From Deltaproteobacteria bacterium (GTDB lineage Bacteria; Desulfobacterota_B; Binatia; Binatales; Binataceae): a DNA stretch of 5,016 nucleotides. Positions within the stretch are counted from its first letter, which is position 1. Every line of letters begins with the position of its first letter. The stretch spans positions 1 to 5,016 of the forward strand of contig JAKAVX010000257.1 of the NCBI GenBank assembly GCA_021827465.1. The letters run 5' to 3'. Made by a program: the position numbers and the translations under genes. This document shows, piece after piece, positions 1 to 5,016 of the stretch. Under the pieces are notes generated by a model. It was not told where the DNA came from and did no database searches. It saw only the letters and a program-made list of their open reading frames with translations.

Positions 1-7
1 CCAAACT

Positions 8-1411
8 GTGCTGAATCTACGTACACTCGGGGATCTCAGGCGGTCCGGCTACAAGGTCAAGCCGGTGCGTCTGGAGATGCGGGACAATCTGCTCGACCGC
101 CTGCGCCGGCGCGAAAGAGCCATCGCAGGCGTGGTCGGCTACGACGACACCGTCCTGCCCGAGATCGAAAACGGCATCCTGGCCGGCCATCACATGGTCT
201 TTCTCGGAGAACGCGGACAGGCCAAGTCGCGAATCATCCGTTCTCTTGCTCTGCTGCTGGACGAGTGCGTTCCGGCGGTGAAGGGATGCGAGGTCAACGA
301 CAATCCGTACGAGCCGATTTGCCAGAGCTGCAAGCGCAGGCTTGCCGAGAAGGGCGACGACCTCGAGATCGTCTGGATCGGCCGCGACCATCGCTACGCC
401 GAAAAGCTTGCGACTCCCGACGTTTCGATCGCCGACCTGATCGGCGAAATCGATCCGATCAAGGTCGCCGAGGGGCGCTACCTCGCCGACGAGGAGACCA
501 TCCATTACGGACTCATCCCGCGCACCAATCGCGGAATTTTCGCCATCAATGAGCTTCCCGATCTTACCGAGAAGGTGCAGGTCGGGCTGTTCAACCTGAT
601 GGAGGAAAAGGACGTCCAGATAAAGGGCTACAAGATCCGGCTCCCGATCGACATGATTTTCGTGGCGAGCGCGAACCCGGAGGACTACACTTCGCGCGGG
701 CGCATCATCACGCCGCTCAAGGACCGCTTCGACGTCCAGATCCGGACCCATTATCCAAAGACCCGCGAGCAAGAGATCGCGATCATGGAGCAGGAGGCGG
801 CCTATCCGGCGCCGGACGCGATGGCGCTTCGAGTGCCGCAGTTCATGAAGGAGGTTGTCGCGCAGATAACCTTCGAGGCGCGCGCCTCCAACGAGATCAA
901 CCAGAACTCGGGCGTCTCCGTCCGGGTCACGATCAACAATTTCGAGTCGGTGCTCTCCAACGCGGAGAAGCGCGCGATCATAAACGGCGAGAACGAGATC
1001 GTCCCGCGCCTTTCAGACCTGCATTCGCTCTATGCCTCGACCGCCGGCAAGATAGAGCTTGAATACGTTGGCGAAGACAAGAAAGAAGAAGATTTGATCG
1101 AGCGCCTCATCAACCGCGCGGTGCTCAAGATCTTCGACCATTACTTCAAACTCGACGACGCCAATCTGAAGCAGGTCATCGGCTATTTCGAACAGGGATG
1201 GGGCGTCGAGGTTTCCGATACCGCGCCCGCTTCCGAGTACATGGAGCCGATCCGCGAGATTGCGGGACTCAGGGAAGCGATCGATTCGATCGGGCCGCTC
1301 GAGACGCCGGGCCTGATGGCGGCGGCGAGCGAGTTCATCTTCGAGGGCCTGCACCTGCATCAGAAGCTCAACAAGGATCGCGAAGGAGGACGCTTCTCCT
1401 ATCACGCCTGA
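8..1411 (+). CDS. MoxR/ChlI-type AAA+ ATPase
   Basis: Predicted cytoplasmic AAA+ ATPase of the MoxR/magnesium-chelatase-subunit-I type, 467 residues. Seen in the sequence: Walker A GERGQAKS at residues 67-74; a Walker B-like strand GIFAINELPDL at 176-186; a following helix and hairpin insert (VQIKGYKIRLP, 203-213) typical of the helix-2-insert clade; sensor-1 motif SANPEDY at 221-227; and an arginine-finger-like PLKDRFD at 236-242. A short insert between Walker A and B carries Cys94, Cys105 and Cys108, possibly a metal site. Walker B has Asn181 before the catalytic Glu182 where most AAA+ proteins have Asp. From memory, NELPDL recurs in this subfamily, so it is probably not damage. The GTG start at 8 is chosen because relatives begin close to an LRTLGDLR motif; the frame stays open to the left edge, so an earlier start is possible, and Met24 (position 77) is the next ATG. 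It lies 14 bases before a VWA gene, its probable partner. The substrate is unknown. Confidence 0.9.
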   Translation: MLNLRTLGDLRRSGYKVKPVRLEMRDNLLDRLRRRERAIAGVVGYDDTVLPEIENGILAGHHMVFLGERGQAKSRIIRSLALLLDECVPAVKGCEVNDNPYEPICQSCKRRLAEKGDDLEIVWIGRDHRYAEKLATPDVSIADLIGEIDPIKVAEGRYLADEETIHYGLIPRTNRGIFAINELPDLTEKVQVGLFNLMEEKDVQIKGYKIRLPIDMIFVASANPEDYTSRGRIITPLKDRFDVQIRTHYPKTREQEIAIMEQEAAYPAPDAMALRVPQFMKEVVAQITFEARASNEINQNSGVSVRVTINNFESVLSNAEKRAIINGENEIVPRLSDLHSLYASTAGKIELEYVGEDKKEEDLIERLINRAVLKIFDHYFKLDDANLKQVIGYFEQGWGVEVSDTAPASEYMEPIREIAGLREAIDSIGPLETPGLMAAASEFIFEGLHLHQKLNKDREGGRFSYHA

Positions 1412-1425
1412 GACTGGCGCATACG

Positions 1426-3018
1426 ATGGCGACCACACGCTACACCCAGTGGGACGGCACCCAGCGGATACGACTCGACGCCGACAAGGTCTTCGAGAAG
1501 CTCGCTGAGTACCTGTCGTACACCGACGACATCCGCCAGGCGATGGACTGGATGATGCGCCAGGGGATGGACTTCGACGGGATGCGCGTGATGGGGCTCG
1601 ACGAGTTCATCGAGCAGCTTCGCCAGGAGATGCGCCAGCGCTATCGCGACTTCAACCTTAAGGACGCGCTCTCGCAGATGGAGTGCAAGCTCGAGGACAT
1701 CCTGAACCGCGAGCGCCAGACGCTGGAGTCGATGCGCGGCAAGAAGCCCGGAATCGAAGACAAGCAGCATCGTCTCCAACGCCTGCCGCGGCGGCTCTCC
1801 GAGGCGATCCGCAAGCTCGAGAGCTACCAGTTCGAGAACGAGCAGGCCAAGGCCGACTTCGACGAACTGCTCTCCGAGTACGAGAATATCCGCGACCTCG
1901 AAAATTTCCGCGACCGCAACCAGCACCTGTTCCACGGACCCAAGAGCCTCGACTACCAGGAAGCGCTCGATCTCATGCACGAGATGGAGCGGATGCGCCA
2001 GCTCGAACAGGACCTGATGTCGGGCAACTTCGAGACCATCTCGCTCGAAAACCTGCAGCAGATCCTCGGCCAGCAGGCCCTGCAGGACTTCCAGAACCTG
2101 AAGCAGGTGATGGTGCTGCTGAGCGAGTCCGGGTACGTGATGTCAAAGGGCGACCATTTCCAGCTCTCGCCCAAGGGCGTGCGCCGAATCGGCCAGCTCG
2201 CGCTGCGCGACATCTTCCAGAACTTGTTCAAGGACCGCGCCGGCGGCCATGCGGCGGATTATCGCGGCGTGACGGAGATTCGCCCGGACGAAACCAGGCG
2301 CTACACGTACGGCGACCCGCTGAACATCAACCTGGTCGGCACGCTGAAGCACGCGCTCACGCGCAAGGCGGGTGTGCCGCTCGAGCTTGGGCCCGACGAT
2401 TTCGAGATCTACGAAAACGATTTCGGCACTTCGTCGTCGACCGTGCTTTGCCTGGACATGTCGTGGTCGATGAGCTGGGAGGGGCGGTTTGCGGCGGCGA
2501 AGAAGGTCGCGATGGCGATGGAGACGCTGATTCGCTCCAAGTTCCCGCGCGACTACTTCTCGATAGTGGGGTTTTTCACTCGCGCCGTCGAGTTGAAGCT
2601 CAAGGACCTGCCCGAAGCCTCGTGGAACATGGGCGATCCGTTTACCAATCTGCAGGACGGGCTTCGCCTCGCCTCGGATCTGCTGTCGCGCCATCCCTCG
2701 CGCAACCAGCACGTTATCGTGATCACCGACGGCCAACCGACCGCCTATTTTCTCAACAAGCGGCTTTACTGCGAGTGGCCGCTCTCTTTCGGTGGCATCA
2801 GCATGAAGGCCGCGCAGGAAACTCTTAAAGAGGTCGAGCGGGTCACGCGCCGGGGAATCACTATCAACACCTTCATGCTCGACGATTCGCCGAGTCTGCG
2901 CGCGTTCGTCGAGAAAATGACGCAGATTAACCGGGGTCGCGCGCTTTACACCCGCCCCGACCATCTGGGCGAGTACATGCTGGTCGATTATCTCGCCCGA
3001 AAGCGAAAGCGTGTCTGA
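1426..3018 (+). CDS. VWA-domain protein, partner of the MoxR-type ATPase
   Basis: Protein of 530 residues, no signal peptide or membrane segment seen, so probably cytoplasmic. Residues about 15-75 are helical. Residues about 78-170 are rich in charged residues and Leu/Gln with coiled-coil character, followed by further helices to about 275. A linker motif YTYGDPLNINL (293-303) leads to the VWA domain at about 338-525. The MIDAS metal site looks complete: DxSxS as Asp344-Met-Ser346-Trp-Ser348, a threonine in DPFTN (Thr407), and aspartate in ITDGQP (Asp435). The tail is strongly basic (ARKRKRV). By analogy with ViaA and ChlD/BchD, it would bind a client through the MIDAS and pass it to the ATPase; the client is not evident here. 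ATG 1426 is preferred: the same frame is open back to an ATG at 1198, but that stretch lies inside the ATPase gene and reads as its out-of-frame shadow. No good Shine-Dalgarno precedes 1426, so translation is probably coupled to the ATPase gene. Its end overlaps the methyltransferase gene by 8 bases. Confidence 0.9.
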   Translation: MATTRYTQWDGTQRIRLDADKVFEKLAEYLSYTDDIRQAMDWMMRQGMDFDGMRVMGLDEFIEQLRQEMRQRYRDFNLKDALSQMECKLEDILNRERQTLESMRGKKPGIEDKQHRLQRLPRRLSEAIRKLESYQFENEQAKADFDELLSEYENIRDLENFRDRNQHLFHGPKSLDYQEALDLMHEMERMRQLEQDLMSGNFETISLENLQQILGQQALQDFQNLKQVMVLLSESGYVMSKGDHFQLSPKGVRRIGQLALRDIFQNLFKDRAGGHAADYRGVTEIRPDETRRYTYGDPLNINLVGTLKHALTRKAGVPLELGPDDFEIYENDFGTSSSTVLCLDMSWSMSWEGRFAAAKKVAMAMETLIRSKFPRDYFSIVGFFTRAVELKLKDLPEASWNMGDPFTNLQDGLRLASDLLSRHPSRNQHVIVITDGQPTAYFLNKRLYCEWPLSFGGISMKAAQETLKEVERVTRRGITINTFMLDDSPSLRAFVEKMTQINRGRALYTRPDHLGEYMLVDYLARKRKRV

Positions 3019-3838
3019 TCCTCGCGGTCCTGCCGCCGAATCCGCGCCGCCGGAGCTTTGCGCCGCGCCCGCGGAAATCGCGCCCGCAATCATCCACACC
3101 GCCGACTGCCTCGCGATAATGCGTCGATGGCCGGACGCGTCGTTCGACGCCTGCATCACCGACCCGCCCTACAATATGAGCCGAAAGCGCGGCCTCAAAT
3201 GGGCGTTCAGCTCGCACGTCACGATGCAGGAGGGATGGGATCAGTTCTCGGACGAGGGGTATCTTGAGTTCACCCGGCAATGGCTCGCCGAGGCGGTGCG
3301 CCTGGTCAAGCCGAACGGGAACATCCTGGTCTTCGCGAGCTTCCACAACGTCTATGTGATCGGATTCGCCCTGCAGCATCTGCTCAAGCGCCGCGTGATG
3401 CAGCAGGTGACGTGGTTCAAGCCCAACGCCCAGCCGAACATCACCGGCCGGCTCCCGACCGAGAGCACCGAGTACCTCGTATGGGCGTGCAACAATACGC
3501 CCGCCAAGGCCACCGGATGGACTTTCGACTATCGCGCGGCGAAGGAAATCGGCGGCGGCAAGCAGCTTCGCAACCTGTGGACGTTTCCATGCACGTCGCG
3601 CTCGGAACGCGAGCATGGCGGCCATCCGACCCAGAAACCGCTCGAACTGGTCGAACGGATCGTCCGCCTGTGGACCCGGCCGAACGATCTCGTGCTCGAT
3701 TGCTTCCTTGGAACCGGAACGACCGCGATCGCCTCCGAGAAGCTGGAACGGCGATGGGCGGGGATAGAACGCGACCCTGCGTATGCGGAGATCGCGAATC
3801 GGCGGCTCAGCGAGTTTCGCGCGTCGATCTCGCGCTAG
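3011..3838 (+). CDS. beta-class DNA adenine methyltransferase (CcrM/HinfI-like)
   Basis: Site-specific DNA methyltransferase of 275 residues, expected to transfer a methyl group from S-adenosylmethionine to adenine N6 (an N4-cytosine product is less likely, since the catalytic motif is DPPY rather than SPPY). Seen: motif IV TDPPYN with DPPY at residues 51-54; a central WDQF...WLAEAVRLVKPNG block (76-103) and FHNVYVIGFALQ (111-122) as in CcrM-type enzymes; HPTQKP at 205-210; and SAM-binding motif I DCFLGTGTT at 230-238. The catalytic motif before the SAM motif is the beta-class order. The protein ends about 40 residues after motif I, so it lacks the C-terminal DNA-binding domain of CcrM (about 358 residues); target specificity cannot be read. 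The GTG start at 3011 is the only reasonable start before the conserved IIHTADCLAIM segment. It overlaps the VWA stop codon and has no clear Shine-Dalgarno, suggesting translational coupling. No restriction endonuclease is visible nearby, so it appears orphan within this window. Confidence 0.92.
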   Translation: MSDPRGPAAESAPPELCAAPAEIAPAIIHTADCLAIMRRWPDASFDACITDPPYNMSRKRGLKWAFSSHVTMQEGWDQFSDEGYLEFTRQWLAEAVRLVKPNGNILVFASFHNVYVIGFALQHLLKRRVMQQVTWFKPNAQPNITGRLPTESTEYLVWACNNTPAKATGWTFDYRAAKEIGGGKQLRNLWTFPCTSRSEREHGGHPTQKPLELVERIVRLWTRPNDLVLDCFLGTGTTAIASEKLERRWAGIERDPAYAEIANRRLSEFRASISR

Positions 3839-4715
3839 CCTCGTGCGCCGAGGTCCGCGAGTCGCGAACCGGCGCCGCTTCGGACGCAAGTACTCTCTCG
3901 CTGCGCGAGTTCGGCAGACTCCATGCGCCGCCGATCTTCCCGATAACGATTCGCTCGTCTTCCGCGCCGGCCGCCGCCATCAGCCGCGACATCGGCTCGT
4001 GCATCGGCTCCCTCGACAGCCGAAACGTGCCCCAGTGGATCGGAATCAGGTAGTTCGCGCCGCTCTGCACGAACATCCTCCACACTTCTTCAGGGTTGGC
4101 GTGATTCGAGATGAACGGGTTGTATGCGCTTATCGAGAAGGCCGCGATCTCGGGCGGACTTCCGGAAAGCTCGCCGAAAAGCTCGGTGTAGGCGCTATCG
4201 CACGCGAGCAGCATCCGATGGCCGTCCTTTTCGAGGATGTAGCTCGCAAAGCCGTAGTCCGCTCCGAACGGCGGCCATCGCTTGCCCCAATGACGCGCGC
4301 CAATCGCGGTAACCCTGAGCCCCGACACCTCCGTACTCTCGCCCCACCTGAGTTCCCTCACGTCGCCGTAACCGATCGGCCCTATTATCCGCGAGCATCC
4401 TCTGGGTACGACGACCACCGCCTTTCGCGTCAGCGCCTTCAGCGAGCGAACGTCGAGATGGTCCATGTGCGCGTGGGTCACGAGGATGACATCGACGGAG
4501 TTCAGTTCGGGCGGCGATAGCGGAGGCGCGACGAGCCGTTTCGGCCCCAGCGTGAAAAACGGTTCGAGCGAAACGCCGATCCTTTCGAACAGCGTCGGAT
4601 CGCTTATCAGCCGGACCCCGAAGAAATTGACGAGAAGCGTCGCATGGCCGAGGTTGGCGACGGTCAGTCCCTCGTCGGGCCACGCAACCGGATCGAACGC
4701 GGATAAGTTGTGCAT
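3807..4715 (-). CDS. metallo-beta-lactamase-fold hydrolase, NAPE-PLD/UlaG-like
   Basis: Metal-dependent hydrolase of 302 residues, probably cytoplasmic (no signal peptide seen). Seen: LGHATLLV at residues 22-29, the opening strand motif of this family; the metal-binding HAHMDHLD at 81-88 (His81, His83, Asp85, His86); GARHW at 139-143 (His142); the bridging aspartate in ACDSAY (Asp173); a HANPEEV motif (205-211); and the last metal histidine in IPIHWGTF (His228). The complete ligand set implies a binuclear, probably zinc, active site. Relatives include N-acylphosphatidylethanolamine phospholipase D and UlaG-type lactonases; the substrate cannot be predicted. Start ATG at 4715 sits shortly before the conserved core; only a weak GGGA lies upstream. 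Residues after about 268 form a Ser/Arg/Ala-rich tail that looks non-conserved, and the last codons overlap the convergent DNA methyltransferase gene by 32 bases. It lies 74 bases downstream of the O-methyltransferase gene on the same strand, possibly co-transcribed. Confidence 0.92.
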   Translation of the reverse strand: MHNLSAFDPVAWPDEGLTVANLGHATLLVNFFGVRLISDPTLFERIGVSLEPFFTLGPKRLVAPPLSPPELNSVDVILVTHAHMDHLDVRSLKALTRKAVVVVPRGCSRIIGPIGYGDVRELRWGESTEVSGLRVTAIGARHWGKRWPPFGADYGFASYILEKDGHRMLLACDSAYTELFGELSGSPPEIAAFSISAYNPFISNHANPEEVWRMFVQSGANYLIPIHWGTFRLSREPMHEPMSRLMAAAGAEDERIVIGKIGGAWSLPNSRSERVLASEAAPVRDSRTSAHEASARSTRETR

Positions 4716-4728
4716 CGGCTAGTGTTTC

Positions 4729-4780
4729 CCGGCGCGATTCCGCCCCTCGATACTCATCCTATAGCACATCGTCGCGCCGG
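4729..4780. repeat. 9-bp perfect inverted repeat in the 74-bp intergenic gap
   Basis: The arms CCGGCGCGA (4729-4737) and TCGCGCCGG (4772-4780) are exact reverse complements separated by 34 bases that are noticeably more AT-rich (including CCTATAGCACAT). The repeat fills most of the gap between the O-methyltransferase stop and the metallo-hydrolase start. It could be a stem in the transcript or a spaced pair of operator half-sites. There is no T-run after either arm, so an intrinsic terminator is unlikely. I see no convincing -35/-10 pair for the metallo-hydrolase. At this GC content a chance origin is possible; function is unproven. Confidence 0.35.
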
Positions 4781-4789
4781 TGGGTTCGC

Positions 4790-5016
4790 TCAAGGCTTTT
4801 CCGCGACGACCAGCGAAGAGGTAAATTCGCCGCCCGTCATCGCAAGTTCCCTGACGGCGGCGAAACCCGCGTCTTTGAGCCATTGCCGCACTTCTTCGAG
4901 GCTGTAATCGCGCCCGTTCGTCGTGAGCATCAGGTAGAGCGAAAATACCGCGCCCGCCCGAGGCTCGGTCATCTCCGCGTTCATGATGTGATCCTTGATA
5001 ATGACGCGCCCGCGCG
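4790..5016 (-). CDS. SAM-dependent O-methyltransferase-type protein, C-terminal part (partial)
   Basis: Partial gene: the 5' end lies beyond the right edge and only the last 74 residues plus stop are visible. The frame is open through 5016, giving a strand GRVIIKDHIM just before an internal methionine at 4984. This strand followed by a PRAG...FSLYLMLTTNGRDYS segment, EEVRQWLKDAGF and a final SLVVAEKP matches the C-terminal end of the Rossmann methyltransferase domain of O-methyltransferase family 2 (plant-type/polyketide O-methyltransferases) as I know it. The family uses S-adenosylmethionine to methylate small-molecule hydroxyls. The SAM-binding glycine motif and catalytic histidine would lie in the missing part, so activity and substrate cannot be judged. 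The ATG at 4984 is inside the domain and is not a real start. It is upstream of the metallo-hydrolase gene on the same strand. Confidence 0.85.
   Translation of the reverse strand, partial: RGRVIIKDHIMNAEMTEPRAGAVFSLYLMLTTNGRDYSLEEVRQWLKDAGFAAVRELAMTGGEFTSSLVVAEKP

Noticed and set aside
1382..1390. GAAGGAGGA as ribosome binding site for the VWA gene
   Set aside because: It is about 35 bases before the ATG at 1426, too far for normal spacing, and it encodes the end of the ATPase.
1198..1425. 76-residue N-terminal extension of the VWA protein from an ATG at 1198
   Set aside because: The extension is an out-of-frame reading of the ATPase gene with Arg/Gly-rich low-complexity sequence; the ATG at 1426 fits the conserved beginning of the protein.
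1683..2828. Plus-strand ORF of 381 codons in another frame of the VWA gene
   Set aside because: The product is rich in Arg, Ala, Pro and Gly with no domain, a typical out-of-frame reading of a GC-rich coding sequence.
2143..3159. Long minus-strand ORF of 338 codons opposite the VWA gene
   Set aside because: It has no recognisable domain, has an Arg-rich composition typical of antisense reading of GC-rich genes, and lies opposite a strongly supported VWA gene.
3819..3866. Small hairpins around the convergent gene ends (GCGCG/CGCGC, CCTCG/CGAGG, CGCG/CGCG) as a bidirectional terminator
   Set aside because: Stems are only 4-5 bp with no T-run on either side, and they lie in coding sequence; such stems arise often by chance at this GC content.
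2927..3889. Long minus-strand ORF of 320 codons opposite the DNA methyltransferase gene
   Set aside because: It is a shadow of the methyltransferase, whose catalytic and SAM motifs are clear on the plus strand. No motif is seen in the antisense product.
4982..4984. ATG at 4984 as start of a small 64-residue protein
   Set aside because: The frame continues upstream to the window edge with a conserved methyltransferase strand (GRVIIKDHI), so this methionine is internal to a larger protein.

Overview
The window is a compact, GC-rich (roughly 60-65% by eye) stretch of bacterial chromosome with almost no non-coding DNA. Long antisense ORFs run opposite the real genes, as expected at this GC content. 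Codon use and protein style suggest a free-living, probably soil or sediment Gram-negative lineage (deltaproteobacterial, Binatota or Rokubacteria-like). That placement is a guess from general character; no marker gene is present.

Plus strand, 8-3838: three genes packed as one probable operon. First is a MoxR/ChlI-type AAA+ ATPase (8-1411) with an unusual cysteine cluster and an Asn in the Walker B position that usually holds Asp. After 14 bases comes a 530-residue protein (1426-3018) with a helical, coiled-coil-like N-terminal half and a C-terminal von Willebrand factor A (VWA) domain with an intact metal-binding MIDAS site. An ATPase/VWA pair is the classical two-part arrangement seen in RavA-ViaA and in the I and D subunits of magnesium chelatase: the ATPase remodels or inserts, and the VWA partner recruits the substrate. 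The third gene (3011-3838) overlaps the VWA gene by 8 bases. It encodes a compact beta-class adenine DNA methyltransferase related to the CcrM/HinfI group, with no restriction enzyme visible beside it.

Minus strand, 5016-3807: two genes transcribed toward the operon. The 3' part of an O-methyltransferase-type SAM-dependent methyltransferase enters from the right edge and stops at 4790. A 74-base gap containing a perfect 9-bp inverted repeat follows, then a NAPE-PLD/UlaG-like metallo-beta-lactamase-fold hydrolase (4715-3807). This gene converges on the DNA methyltransferase gene, and the two coding 3' ends overlap by 32 bases.

The most notable feature is the apparent translational coupling of a DNA methyltransferase to a MoxR-VWA pair. 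It could be a chance neighbour or a functional module such as epigenetic regulation or a conflict system. The sequence alone does not decide, and no nuclease, transposase, integrase, tRNA or CRISPR array was seen to support a mobile or defence island.
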